Shown in pieces: positions 24,922 to 33,568 of a stretch of 52,377 nucleotides of DNA (the first letter of the stretch is position 1; each line of letters starts with the position of its first letter). Source of the DNA: Firmicutes bacterium UBA4882 (lineage in GTDB: Bacteria > Bacillota > UBA4882); contig DHDG01000069.1 in assembly GCA_002399265.1 (NCBI GenBank), positions 413 to 52,789 on the forward strand. Direction: 5' to 3'. The translations under genes were made by a program, and so were the position numbers. Under the pieces are notes generated by a model that saw only the letters and a list, made by a program, of their open reading frames with translations, made no database searches and was not told the origin of the DNA.

Positions 24922-26043
24922 TTATTTCTTCTTTAGTTCTTCAAGAATCGCCCGGTTTTGTTCCATCAGTTCACAATTCTGTTGAATCAGCACTGAAAGC
25001 ATGCTGGCTTGCGCTTCAGCCAGCATCGCGTCACGCCTGGCTTGATCTTTGGTGGCGCCAGCCTGATTAACAAGGGCTAGCGCTTCATCGGCCGCCGCCA
25101 GATAACCGGGGTAACGGCGGGCTAGCGAATCACGCAGCGTCTCCAAACTCGCCAGAGCCTGTTTGGTCTGCTCCTGACGCACTTTTTCGGAATTGACATT
25201 CTGTTCTTTAGCGCGCATCGCTTCATAAACAGGCTTAATGCGCTCGGCCTCCTGCTTCTTGCCTGACTGCTGGTACGCCTGCATCAGATAAAAGAAATCG
25301 GATGAGCGGCCGGGATTACTGTTCATGTTCGCCAGGATGGCGTCCAGTTGTAGCTGAACGGCCTTTTCATACAGCGGCAGCGCCTGCGCCATTTTATTAT
25401 TCCGTTGGTATATGATACCGGCGAAGGTATAGAACTCAACTACTTCCTCCATTGGTACATCGCGCTCGCGCGTGTACAAAATCCCGGATGCCAATGCCAT
25501 TGGGCCAAAGAGGTTTATACGACCATTTTCGCGTTGGGCAGCAGCATTGATTTCCTGCTGCAGTACGAGCATGCGCTCAACGGCAACCAAAGCGCGATCA
25601 GGGCGTTTGCGATACAAGTAATAGCGCGCCACTGATCCCAATATCGGTTGTAGGCTGCGATTATTATAGCCGTTTTCATCCCAGAGATAACCGCCGTAGG
25701 AAGCGATCCCTGTGTTCAGCAGTTTCACAAATAAACTCTCTGCCTTTTCCTCATTGCCGGATTGCAGGTTTAGCGCTGCCAATGCTAAAACATGTGCAGG
25801 ACTGCCTGCCAAAAATGACAAAGGTACATCCAGGCCGGTTCCCGGGAGATCAACTTGGGCGATATTAGTCAATGAGCCTTTGGGCGCTTTCTCCAACTGC
25901 TCAATTGTTGCTGCCAAGTCGCCTTTTGCGATAATATCCTGTACTTGCTGCAATTTGTCTTCAAAGCTGATGCCAGCCAGGACGCCACCTGAAAAAGCAC
26001 CCAGCACACCGATCACAATCAGAATGATAAATCGTTTTTTCAA
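24922..26043 (-). CDS. Membrane-anchored TPR-like protein of unknown function
   Basis: This 373-residue protein starts with a hydrophobic segment (FIILIVIGVLGAFSGGVLAG, residues 5-24) that is a signal anchor or signal peptide. The rest is helical with TPR-like repeats (LALAALNLQSGNEEKAESLF; FAGIIYQRNNKMAQALPLYE; YLMQAYQQSGKKQEAERI) and a C-terminal coiled coil rich in Ala, Gln and Lys. A scaffold or chaperone-type role outside the membrane is inferred from the repeats only. The start is TTG at 26043, eight bases after GAGGAGG. It lies 44 bases upstream of tex on the same strand and is probably co-transcribed with it. Confidence 0.7.
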   Translation of the reverse strand: MKKRFIILIVIGVLGAFSGGVLAGISFEDKLQQVQDIIAKGDLAATIEQLEKAPKGSLTNIAQVDLPGTGLDVPLSFLAGSPAHVLALAALNLQSGNEEKAESLFVKLLNTGIASYGGYLWDENGYNNRSLQPILGSVARYYLYRKRPDRALVAVERMLVLQQEINAAAQRENGRINLFGPMALASGILYTRERDVPMEEVVEFYTFAGIIYQRNNKMAQALPLYEKAVQLQLDAILANMNSNPGRSSDFFYLMQAYQQSGKKQEAERIKPVYEAMRAKEQNVNSEKVRQEQTKQALASLETLRDSLARRYPGYLAAADEALALVNQAGATKDQARRDAMLAEAQASMLSVLIQQNCELMEQNRAILEELKKK

Positions 26044-26239
26044 AGGGATCGCCTCCTCGTTTTCGCGTAAAGGCCAATCAGTGTTATTTTCTACATCGGA
26101 AGCGATTAACCTTTAATAGCCAAAAGCTTAGTAGATGGAGGAAACCGCCTCCATCTCACGAATTTACGAAGAAGAAGCAAAATGTAACCGCGGCTCTCAG
26201 CATTGCTGAGATTCATCGAGGGAATGGAGGAATCATCGC

Positions 26240-27745
26240 GTGAAAGAGAAATTCGACCGCCTGATGGACATTTTAAAGGATGCTTCCAACCTGGGAAATG
26301 CCGCCGCTGTACTTAGCTGGGACCAGCAAACCTATATGCCGCCCGGCGGAGCAGAAGCGCGCGCAGAACAATTGGCTACCTTAAGCAAAATCAGCCATCA
26401 GATGATGACCAGCGAGGAATCTGCCAAGTTAACCATGGATCTGGAGCCGTGGATCAGTACTCTGGATCCGGAGTCGATTGAAGCATTGTCCTATAAGAGG
26501 CTGCGGCACGAGTTCGACAAAATGATCAAAATTCCAACCGAATTAATTGTTACGTTTGCTAAAGCCCAGGGCCTTTCATCCAATGCCTGGGTCAAAGCCA
26601 GGAATGAATCCAATTACGAGTTGTTCCGTCCCCATCTGCAGGAGATCGTTGACTTGATGAAAGAGATGATCACCTATCTCGGGTACAAAAAACGTCCTTA
26701 TGATGCCTTACTTGACATGAATGAGCCCGGCTTGGTCACAGACGAGATCTTACCCGTTTTTCAGCAGCTGAAAGACGGATTAGTCCCGCTGGTTAAATAT
26801 TGCTGCGCCAAGGATAATCAGCCTTCCGATGCTATTCTTCATGGGGATTTCCCGGAAAAGGCACAGTGGGATTGCTTTACAGAAATCGTTCGGACTATCG
26901 GTTTCGATTTTAACAGGGGACGCCAGGATGCGACAGAGCACCCGTTTACGACCAGTTTCTCGGCCAATGATGTGCGCATCACCAATCATATCGCGCCCGA
27001 ATTCCTGGCGAGTGGCCTATTTGGGATTATTCACGAAGCCGGTCATGGCATGTATGAACAAGGTATTCCGGTTGAGTATGAGCATTTGCCGATTGGCGGA
27101 ACAAGTTCAGCCGGAGTTCATGAATCACAGTCTCTGTTATGGGAAAACGTTGTGGGACGCTCCCTCCCATTCTGGCAGCATTTTTATCCTGTACTGCAAA
27201 AGCATTTTCCAGACAACCGCAACTTGAAAAACAATAATGCCGAGGCTTTTTACAGGGCGATAAACAAAGTGACGCCTTCACTGATCCGGATCGATGCCGA
27301 TGAAGTCACTTACAACCTGCATATCTTCCTCCGTTTCGAACTGGAGCTCGAGATTTTTGAAGGCAATCTGGACCTCAAAGACCTTCCGGAAATTTGGAAT
27401 GAGCGCATGTACTCGTATCTGGGCATCAGGCCCCGTAAAGACAGCGAAGGCGTGCTGCAGGACATCCACTGGAGCGAAGGAATGTTTGGCTATTTTCCGT
27501 CATATACTCTGGGACACGTACTTTCCGTGCAGTTGTATGAGTTAGCTCTGCAGGAGCACCCGTCAATTCCCGATGAGATCGCGGCGGGTCAATTCGGCAC
27601 TTTGCTGAGGTGGCTCAACAAAAATGTGCACGCCCATGCCGGCAAATACGACAGCCGTGAATTGATCCGCCGCATCGCAGGTGGCGAAATTAAGGCTGAA
27701 CCTTATCTGAACTACATCCAGAAAAAATATCACGCAATTTACTAA
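26240..27745 (+). CDS. M32 family carboxypeptidase (Taq type)
   Basis: This 501-residue zinc metallopeptidase removes C-terminal residues from peptides. The catalytic motif HEAGH is at 265-269. Other family landmarks are AAAVLSWDQQTYMPPGGAEAR (residues 21-41, the M32 N-terminal signature), DVRITNH (about 244-250), HESQSLLWEN (glutamate metal ligand), DADEVTYNLHIFLRFELE and YFPSYTLGHVLSVQLY. It has no signal peptide and should be cytoplasmic. The start is a GTG at 26240 preceded by GGAGG. A terminator hairpin follows directly. Confidence 0.95.
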   Translation: MKEKFDRLMDILKDASNLGNAAAVLSWDQQTYMPPGGAEARAEQLATLSKISHQMMTSEESAKLTMDLEPWISTLDPESIEALSYKRLRHEFDKMIKIPTELIVTFAKAQGLSSNAWVKARNESNYELFRPHLQEIVDLMKEMITYLGYKKRPYDALLDMNEPGLVTDEILPVFQQLKDGLVPLVKYCCAKDNQPSDAILHGDFPEKAQWDCFTEIVRTIGFDFNRGRQDATEHPFTTSFSANDVRITNHIAPEFLASGLFGIIHEAGHGMYEQGIPVEYEHLPIGGTSSAGVHESQSLLWENVVGRSLPFWQHFYPVLQKHFPDNRNLKNNNAEAFYRAINKVTPSLIRIDADEVTYNLHIFLRFELELEIFEGNLDLKDLPEIWNERMYSYLGIRPRKDSEGVLQDIHWSEGMFGYFPSYTLGHVLSVQLYELALQEHPSIPDEIAAGQFGTLLRWLNKNVHAHAGKYDSRELIRRIAGGEIKAEPYLNYIQKKYHAIY

Positions 27746-27750
27746 AAGGT

Positions 27751-27773
27751 CTTTGGCAAGCTTTACGCCAAAG
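27751..27773 (+). terminator. Terminator after the M32 gene
   Basis: CTTTGGC and GCCAAAG form a seven-pair stem with a nine-base loop six bases after the stop codon, followed by a T-rich stretch (GAATTTCTTGCTGTTTCTTG). Confidence 0.65.
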
Positions 27774-27787
27774 GAATTTCTTGCTGT

Positions 27788-27990
27788 TTCTTGTAATTGT
27801 TTTGCCTTTTCATATCTCTCATTTATTATATAATTATCTTTGGCTATATCTATACCAACGCAAAACATGCGCTATCGCATAAAACCGTAAAGACAGAGGC
27901 GCAACCCTTTCGTTGGAAGACTCGCTTCGAGGAGGTGATCTGCGACATCTATCCGTACTAAGCCTATTATCACATATTATGTGATAACAA
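27788..27990 (-). mobile_element. Possible remnant of an IS110-family element end
   Basis: On the minus strand an ATG at 27868 opens with MFCVGIDIAKDNYI, which matches the N-terminus of IS110-family DEDD transposases (first catalytic Asp in GIDIAK). The match fades after about 12 codons and no other transposase part is present. The 120 bases upstream contain an AT-rich 21-bp perfect palindrome (27967-27987). IS110 elements carry a non-coding end upstream of the transposase, so this may be a left-end scar. The match is short and could be chance. The rest of the 303-bp interval between the M32 and SIMPL genes shows nothing else I can support. Confidence 0.35.
27967..27987. repeat. 21-bp perfect palindrome upstream of the SIMPL gene
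   Basis: TTATCACATA and TATGTGATAA are perfect reverse complements around a single central T. It lies 61 bases upstream of the SIMPL start codon. It could be an operator or part of the mobile-element remnant. The half-sites point the opposite way to CRP/FNR and Rex sites. Confidence 0.7.
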
Positions 27991-28048
27991 GTTTTATACG
28001 GTTTCTTGCTCTCAAACCGTAATTACATTATGCGAGGAGGGGACACAG

Positions 28049-28762
28049 ATGACTGGTAGTAATAAGTTCACTGTTGCCATCATTCTGGGTGCTTCTTTGA
28101 TTATCAGCGCGTTGGTTTTTGGCTTATTCTTCTACAACAGCCGCACCGTTGATAATACAATCCGGGTGGTTGGCACCGCCACCGATCGTTTTGAATCTGA
28201 TATTGTCAAATGGCGTCTGTCAATTAGCCGCGATATCGGAATGTCTGGTATGAAAACGGGTTATGACTTGATCAACAAGGACATGGAGGCATTTCGCGCC
28301 GCTCTGACCGAGCGCGGATTCAAGCCTGAAGATATTACAGTACAACCTGTTAATTCCATGCCGAAATATTCAAATGGCATGCAGGTCGGGTATACGCTTG
28401 TGCAGAGTATATTCCTAATATCTAAAGACATTGATGCGATTGAAGAGCTGGCTCTTAACCCCGGAAAAATCACGGAACGGGATATCGTCTTCCAGTATTC
28501 TAACCTAGAATACTATTATTCCGAGCTCAGCGAAATGAAGCTCAGCCTATTGTCAGCCGCGACCAAAGACGCGCGCCGCCGGGCGGATGAAATCGCCTCC
28601 GGTACTGGCGATGAGATTGGTGCCATTCAATCAGCCCGCACTGGGGTTTTTCAGATTACCGAACCTTATTCCACCGAGGTTTCGGACTATGGCATTTATA
28701 ATGTCGGATCCCGGACTAAAGACATCACAGTCACTGTCACGGTTGTCTATACAATTAAATAG
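28049..28762 (+). CDS. SIMPL domain (DUF541) membrane-anchored protein
   Basis: This 237-residue protein has an N-terminal TM anchor (FTVAIILGASLIISALVFGL, residues 7-26) and a SIMPL domain outside the membrane: TIRVVGTATDRFESDIVKWR, later LLSAATKDARRRADEIASGT and the C-terminal beta strand KDITVTVTVVYTI. SIMPL proteins such as YggE and BP26 form periplasmic or surface rings; their function is not well defined, with links to oxidative stress in some species. The ATG follows GCGAGGAGGGG. The gene is single, ended by a bidirectional terminator. Confidence 0.88.
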   Translation: MTGSNKFTVAIILGASLIISALVFGLFFYNSRTVDNTIRVVGTATDRFESDIVKWRLSISRDIGMSGMKTGYDLINKDMEAFRAALTERGFKPEDITVQPVNSMPKYSNGMQVGYTLVQSIFLISKDIDAIEELALNPGKITERDIVFQYSNLEYYYSELSEMKLSLLSAATKDARRRADEIASGTGDEIGAIQSARTGVFQITEPYSTEVSDYGIYNVGSRTKDITVTVTVVYTIK

Positions 28763-28805
28763 CTGATAAATGCCCTGACACGTGATGCATATCATCTGCA
28801 AACCG

Positions 28806-28847
28806 AAAGCGCCGTTCGCAATCCCTTGAGGATACGACCGGCGCTTT
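28806..28847. terminator. Bidirectional terminator between SIMPL and methyltransferase genes
   Basis: AAAGCGCCG pairs with CGGCGCTTT (nine pairs) around a 24-base loop region; the stem begins with AAA and ends in TTT, so it can serve both convergent genes. Confidence 0.7.
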
Positions 28848-28852
28848 GTATA

Positions 28853-29578
28853 TCAGTGTTTGCCGCGCTGGGCCATCATTTTTTTGCGATGCTTTTTTGT
28901 TGTCTTCGGCGGCATTGACTTGGTGGCATGCTGCGACTGCGCAGTTCTTTTCTCCGACGTCAATATGAAATAGCCGTCCAACTCAGTAACTTTTGTGCCT
29001 CCGAATACGGCGGACATTTTATTCTGATACCATGCCAGCCTTTTGACCACCATCATCATCCGCCCGCCTAATTCCAGACAAGCAAATCCTTGCTCTATAA
29101 ATCTTTTGGCCACCGCAAAATCGGTATGATAAGGCGGATTACTCAGAATCAGCGTGAAGCCCCCAATATCTCCGCTGTCTCCGCTGTCTCCTCCGTCTGC
29201 GCCAGCCAGAACTGCGCCAGGACCGTCTCCCAACAAGATCCTCAGATCTGTGCCGCTGGCGCCTTTACCGTCGGCATTCTTGCTGTCCCCCGCCTCCTGC
29301 TCCAGTTGCAGAGCATTACGCCGCGCAAATTCTACCGCCAATGGATCATTGTCTACCATAACAACCTCGGCCACTCCGGGAGTAACAGCGGCACAAATAC
29401 CTACCAGACCATAGCCACAGCCAAGATCAAGCACTTTTTCCCCTTTCCGCCAGTCAACAGTGCGAAGCATCGCCAGCGAGCCGCGATCCGCCGCACGCGG
29501 TGCAAATAGATGCTCGTCGGTGGCAAATTGCAGAGCCCTGCCATACCACTCTACGGCGACAGGATGATCCATCGTCAA
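28853..29578 (-). CDS. Class I SAM-dependent methyltransferase, RsmC-like (MTS domain)
   Basis: This 241-residue protein has motif I VLDLGCGYGLVGICAA (about 50-65), an acidic loop MVDNDPLAVEFARRNA and the catalytic NPPY (about 150-153) in LILSNPPYHTDFAVAK, followed by GGRMMMVVKRLAWYQNK. This is the MTS domain of RsmC-type enzymes, which methylate guanine N2 in rRNA; RsmC itself has a second, N-terminal domain that is missing here. A Gly/Asp/Ser-rich insert (GADGGDSGDSGDIGG) precedes motif IV, and the tail is very basic (KKHRKKMMAQRGKH), fitting RNA binding. Target unknown. Confidence 0.85.
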   Translation of the reverse strand: MTMDHPVAVEWYGRALQFATDEHLFAPRAADRGSLAMLRTVDWRKGEKVLDLGCGYGLVGICAAVTPGVAEVVMVDNDPLAVEFARRNALQLEQEAGDSKNADGKGASGTDLRILLGDGPGAVLAGADGGDSGDSGDIGGFTLILSNPPYHTDFAVAKRFIEQGFACLELGGRMMMVVKRLAWYQNKMSAVFGGTKVTELDGYFILTSEKRTAQSQHATKSMPPKTTKKHRKKMMAQRGKH

Positions 29579-29744
29579 CTCCCCTATCTCATAAAAACAT
29601 CCGAAATTGTCCGCAACTTCATTATAGCTTAACAGCCCTACTTTTTAAGCATTAATTCCTTACAAAGTTCAGCAAAGCAGCAGGGAGAACGGGACTCAAA
29701 GCAGAATTATCTATCGTCTATTCTGATGTCGAGGAGGCTGCACC

Positions 29745-30398
29745 ATGGCTAAGAACATCGAATTCTCCGGCAATTATTCGGACCTCAGCACTAATAAGGG
29801 CTTTCAGTTTGAATTTCATTGTGATCGCTGCGGCAAATCGATTCGCACAAAATTCAAACCATCAGTCTCTGGATCAGTTTCTTCCGTTCTGGATGCCGCC
29901 AGCGGCGTATTCGGTGGTATCTTCAACCAAGCAGCCAATGTTAGCGAAAGAGTGCGCTCCGCCGCCTGGGAGAAAGCGCATGATGAAGCCTTTGAGCAAG
30001 CATGGAACGAAGCTGAGCCGGATTTTTTCCAATGTCCCCGTTGTCAGGCTTGGGTCTGCCGCGCAAAATGCGTCAACGAAAAACGCGGCCTCTGCAAAGA
30101 ATGTGCGCCAGATTTAGGCGTTGAAATGTCAGCCGCTCAGGCTAACAGATCTGTCGAAGAGATCTGGGCTCACTCTGCCATGGCAGAAGAAGATAAAAAG
30201 CTAGGCAAAGAAAACTGGCGTGAGACCATCCGTGCCTCCTGTCCAAATTGTGAAGCACCGCTAGGCACCAACGCCAAATTCTGTCCTGCATGCGGCACAA
30301 AACTCAAAGGCGCAGCCCACTGTTCGGAATGCGGTGCCAAACTGGCCCCAGGCGCTAAATTCTGCGCAGAATGCGGCCAAAAAGTCTCCGCGGAATAA
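29745..30398 (+). CDS. Multi-zinc-ribbon protein
   Basis: This 217-residue protein has an N-terminal Cys pair CDRCGKSI, a central treble-clef-like block CPRCQAWVCRAKC...CKEC (about 93-125) and two C-terminal zinc ribbons, CPNCEAPLGTNAKFCPACG and CSECGAKLAPGAKFCAECG. A Ser/Gly-rich stretch at about 40-66 separates the first two. No catalytic domain is seen. Such proteins usually act through protein or nucleic acid binding; no specific role can be given. The ATG has GAGGAGG upstream. A terminator hairpin follows at 30457. Confidence 0.8.
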   Translation: MAKNIEFSGNYSDLSTNKGFQFEFHCDRCGKSIRTKFKPSVSGSVSSVLDAASGVFGGIFNQAANVSERVRSAAWEKAHDEAFEQAWNEAEPDFFQCPRCQAWVCRAKCVNEKRGLCKECAPDLGVEMSAAQANRSVEEIWAHSAMAEEDKKLGKENWRETIRASCPNCEAPLGTNAKFCPACGTKLKGAAHCSECGAKLAPGAKFCAECGQKVSAE

Positions 30399-30456
30399 AT
30401 GATAATGGCAGGCGGTAACAGGCGCAACAGGCGCAATATTCACTTGAACACTAAAC

Positions 30457-30488
30457 GGGCATTCCTGCGCTTTTGGAATGCCCTTTTC
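30457..30488 (+). terminator. Intrinsic terminator upstream of tupB
   Basis: GGGCATTCC and GGAATGCCC form a nine-pair stem with a ten-base loop, followed by TTTT. It lies 58 bases after the zinc-ribbon stop and 33 bases before the permease start, so it ends the first unit or attenuates the second. It is too small to be a Moco/tungsten-cofactor riboswitch. Confidence 0.8.
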
Positions 30489-30517
30489 CGTAGCGGAAAG
30501 GAGGTGCAGGTACGCTC

Positions 30518-31216
30518 ATGGAACTTATTGGTCATGGTTTCGTACAAGCCTTTCAAATGTTGATTAGCGGAGATCCCGAGTTATTAAGAGTGATCCTGCT
30601 CACACTGCGCGTTTCCGGCACGGCCACTCTAATCAGTCTGTTGATTGGAGTACCAGTCGGCTTTCTATTGTCTGGCAAGCGCTTTTTCGGGCGGCGCCTT
30701 TTCATTAGTATCGTCAACACCGGTCTGGGCTTGCCGCCCGTAGTAGCCGGACTGACTGTCAGCATTCTTTTTTGGCGCAGCGGACCTCTGGGCAATCTGC
30801 GCTTGCTCTACACTCCGACTGCCATGGTTATAGCACAGGCTCTGATTGCTACCCCGGTAGTCGCCGGTTTGACGATTGCGGGGTTGCAGCAAATCCCTCC
30901 CAAGCTTAAAAACCAGCTTTATGCCTTGGGAGCCTCTCAGTGGCAGATTTTCATACTGCTATTGCGCGAAGCACGATTCGCGATTCTGGCCGCCGTAATG
31001 GCTGGCTTTGGCAGCGTTATTTCGGAAGTTGGAGCTTCCATGATGGTAGGTGGCAACATTCTGGGAGATACCAGGGTGCTGACAACCGCCACCGTAATGG
31101 AAGTCTCGAAAGGCAATTTTGACGTGGCGATCGCACTGAGTCTGGTGCTGATGCTCTTCACCTATGGGATCACCCTCATTCTTACGCTTATTCAGCAAAG
31201 GAGGTCCCCGGCTTAA
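30518..31216 (+). CDS. tupB: ABC transporter permease, tungstate/molybdate (TupB) type
   Basis: This 232-residue protein has five or so TM helices and the permease EAA-type loop (LKNQLYALGASQWQIFILLL, followed by REARFAILAAVMAGFGSVIS). The sequence type (VILLTLRVSGTATLISLLIG; NTGLGLPPVVAGLTVSILFW) is that of TupB-like permeases rather than ModB. It should move tungstate into the cell with the ATPase encoded next. Its stop TAA overlaps the ATPase ATG (TAATG). No TupA binding protein gene is adjacent, which is unusual. Tungstate uptake fits an anaerobe with tungsten enzymes. Confidence 0.85.
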   Translation: MELIGHGFVQAFQMLISGDPELLRVILLTLRVSGTATLISLLIGVPVGFLLSGKRFFGRRLFISIVNTGLGLPPVVAGLTVSILFWRSGPLGNLRLLYTPTAMVIAQALIATPVVAGLTIAGLQQIPPKLKNQLYALGASQWQIFILLLREARFAILAAVMAGFGSVISEVGASMMVGGNILGDTRVLTTATVMEVSKGNFDVAIALSLVLMLFTYGITLILTLIQQRRSPA

Positions 31217-32427
31217 TGAATGCAACCCGGATACAGTCAGGCCCTGCGGGTTTGGCGCACATGCCGCCTGATACGCCTGCTCTGGAAGTTAGGGACCTCA
31301 CGCTCACCTATCCTGGCGGTTTTAAATTGGACATAGCGCATTTTGCGGTCAGTAAGGGTGCAGTAATGGGGATTATCGGCCCAAACGGTGCTGGCAAATC
31401 GACACTCATGGCGGTGATGATGGGGCTGGAGCGGAACTACTCCGGAACGATCTTGCGCAATGGCGTACCCCTCTCCCCCAGGCCCTCACGGGGGGATTCG
31501 CGCTGGGGATCGCGGAAGGCTTCCTGGAGGCTTTCGCGCGACTCGCGCCGCTGCATGTCAGCGGTGTTTCAGTCTCCCTTACTCCTTGATGATACCGTGG
31601 CTGGCAATCTTCTAACGGCCTTATCCTTTAAAGGGATTCGTGGCAGTGCCGCCCACAGAGAAACAGATAAATGGCTGACCTATTTTGGCATACCTCAGCT
31701 CGCCCCCCATCGCGCACGCCTTCTTTCCGGAGGCGAAGCGCAACGTGTCAGCCTGGCACGGGCTTTTGCCGGTAGCCCAGAACTAATCTTTCTGGACGAA
31801 CCTTTTTCTGCGTTGGATCCTCCGACACGTTCCGCATTAATCGGGGATTTAGCAGAAATACTAACTCAGACCAGCATCACCGCCCTCCTTGTTACCCATT
31901 CTCTGGATGAAATGGTCATGTTATGCGGCCAGGCTGCTGTCATGATTAATGGTCAAATCCGTCAAGTCGGAACGCCAGAGGAGATCCTGAGTCATCCGGG
32001 ATCGCAGGAAACAGCGAGTTTGGTTGGTATGGAAAACCTCTATGAAGCAGAATATCATTCTGGCGCAAAGACATTTACTCTGTGCAGCAAGCAGATCCCC
32101 TGGCCGGTATTACCTGCATCTGTCTCTGCACAGGCCCCTACTGTGTCCGCCACGCCCGGGCCCACCATACTGGCGGGATTCCGACCCGAAAACGCACTCT
32201 TATTGTCGCCCGGTCAAACATTACCTTGGCCAGGCACATCGTTTAGCGGTATGATTAAGCGCATTACTCCGGGAACCAGCGGCTATCGCCTGACTATTTC
32301 CGGTGAACTGGATATGATTGTTGAATGCGGTCGCCATGATTATCTGCAGCAAAGATGGCTCACGGATCAGAGCGTACAGGTGGCTGTTCCGCACCACGGA
32401 TGGCATGTGATTAATACGCGTGATTAA
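31216..32427 (+). CDS. tupC: ABC transporter ATPase, tungstate (TupC) type with C-terminal TOBE-like domain
   Basis: This 403-residue protein has Walker A GPNGAGKS (about 55-62), signature LSGGEAQRVSLARAFA, Walker B LIFLDEPFSAL and the switch His in LLVTHSLDEM. The C-terminal 120 residues (after about 280) are a TOBE-like oxyanion-binding domain (ILAGFRPENALLLSPGQ and following). There is an unusual insert of about 27 Arg/Ser-rich residues between the Walker A region and the Q-loop (after LRNGVPLSP, nt about 31475-31557), encoded by GC-rich, partly palindromic DNA. It keeps the frame. Ribosome site GGAGGT lies within the end of tupB. Confidence 0.87.
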   Translation: MNATRIQSGPAGLAHMPPDTPALEVRDLTLTYPGGFKLDIAHFAVSKGAVMGIIGPNGAGKSTLMAVMMGLERNYSGTILRNGVPLSPRPSRGDSRWGSRKASWRLSRDSRRCMSAVFQSPLLLDDTVAGNLLTALSFKGIRGSAAHRETDKWLTYFGIPQLAPHRARLLSGGEAQRVSLARAFAGSPELIFLDEPFSALDPPTRSALIGDLAEILTQTSITALLVTHSLDEMVMLCGQAAVMINGQIRQVGTPEEILSHPGSQETASLVGMENLYEAEYHSGAKTFTLCSKQIPWPVLPASVSAQAPTVSATPGPTILAGFRPENALLLSPGQTLPWPGTSFSGMIKRITPGTSGYRLTISGELDMIVECGRHDYLQQRWLTDQSVQVAVPHHGWHVINTRD

Positions 32428-32457
32428 TACACGCAATTAATATCGGAGGTGACGTCT

Positions 32458-33393
32458 GTGGATAATATGCGTTCAGTCCTGGCTGCGCACAAAAAGGAAC
32501 TCCTGCAACTCAAAAATGTCGTAGCCGTCGGAATTGGATACAAAACCCGTGCCGGCAGAAAATTGAGCATACCAAGTATTGTCGTTTTTGTTTCCGAAAA
32601 ACTGCCAGCCGAGCAGTTGGCCGCGCAAGATTTGGTCCCCCCGGAAGTAAGTGGCGTCTTGACTGATGTTGTTGCCGCCGGCGTGATCAAACCTTTACAG
32701 AGCTTTGATCACAGTTTTGATCCTCCGACTGTGGATCCTACACAAGTGGTACGCCCCCTCCAACCCGGTTGCAGTATCGGGCATTATCTGGTGGCCGCCG
32801 GTACGCTGGGGTGCATTGTCCGTGACCGCCAAACGAGTAGTCCTCTGCTGCTTTCGAACAATCATATCCTTGCCAACAGCTCCAATGGCAGCGATGGCCG
32901 TTGCCGGGCCGGCGACCCTATTCTACAACCTGGAAATTATGATGGCGGCCAGTATCCCCGCGATATTGTTGCGTCTCTGAACCGCTATATTCCGATCCTC
33001 GAAGCGGATAACCTGGTTGACGCCGCTGTGGCAACACCAATCGCCGACCTCGAAATTAGCGCAGAGATTATTGGAGCCGGCCCCGTCAAAGGCATTTCCG
33101 AAGCCATTCCCGGCATGGCTGTGCAAAAGTTTGGCCGCACAACCGGGCTTACGCGCGGCGCAGTGATGGCAGTGGAGGTCGACACTAACCCCATCCGTTA
33201 CAATGGCTATGCCGCGCCTTTTATCAACCAGATCTTCCTCAACAATATGTCCGCCGGCGGCGACAGCGGATCCTTAATCATGGACACAGCCAACAACGCC
33301 TTGGGATTGCTTTTCGCTGGTTCCAATATGGTCACAATTGCCTCCCCGATAGCAAGTGTCCTTACCGGACTCGATATCTACCTGGAATTGTAA
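32458..33393 (+). CDS. Trypsin-fold serine protease-like protein
   Basis: About 311 residues. The chymotrypsin-type triad is visible: His in LSNNHILAN, Asp in NLVDAAVATP and Ser in SAGGDSGSLIMD, with the expected spacing. The N-terminus (NVVAVGIGYKTRAGRKLSIP) resembles the pre-domain of bacterial Nal1-like/MAM-type serine proteases. No signal peptide is seen, so it may act in the cytoplasm or be exported another way. I choose GTG 32458, seven bases after GGAGGT; the GTG at 32449 overlaps that site. It starts about 30 bases after tupC, so co-transcription with the transporter is possible. Confidence 0.8.
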   Translation: MDNMRSVLAAHKKELLQLKNVVAVGIGYKTRAGRKLSIPSIVVFVSEKLPAEQLAAQDLVPPEVSGVLTDVVAAGVIKPLQSFDHSFDPPTVDPTQVVRPLQPGCSIGHYLVAAGTLGCIVRDRQTSSPLLLSNNHILANSSNGSDGRCRAGDPILQPGNYDGGQYPRDIVASLNRYIPILEADNLVDAAVATPIADLEISAEIIGAGPVKGISEAIPGMAVQKFGRTTGLTRGAVMAVEVDTNPIRYNGYAAPFINQIFLNNMSAGGDSGSLIMDTANNALGLLFAGSNMVTIASPIASVLTGLDIYLEL

Positions 33394-33449
33394 TGGCGCA
33401 TTACTTCGCATCTGCACCTGCAATTTCGATTTTTAATAGCGCACGACGC

Positions 33450-33484
33450 AAACGGAGGCAGCTCAAAAGAGACTGCCTCCGTTT
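33450..33484. terminator. Bidirectional terminator between protease and MFS genes
   Basis: AAACGGAGGCAG pairs with CTGCCTCCGTTT (12 pairs) around an 11-base loop. It separates the plus-strand protease gene from the convergent MFS gene. Confidence 0.85.
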
Positions 33485-33568
33485 GCTGATGGATGGGATG
33501 GAAAAACGTTGATTGATGAGATGAATAGCTGACTATCTAATATACGCAAGCGCTGCTAACGCTGCTGC

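Noticed and set aside
27967..27987. CRP/FNR or Rex operator
   Set aside because: The half-sites are TCACA then TGTGA, the opposite order to TGTGA-N6-TCACA, and the spacing is one base short.
30457..30488. Possible Moco/tungsten cofactor riboswitch upstream of tupB
   Set aside because: Only a simple nine-pair hairpin with TTTT is present; the conserved multi-stem core is missing.
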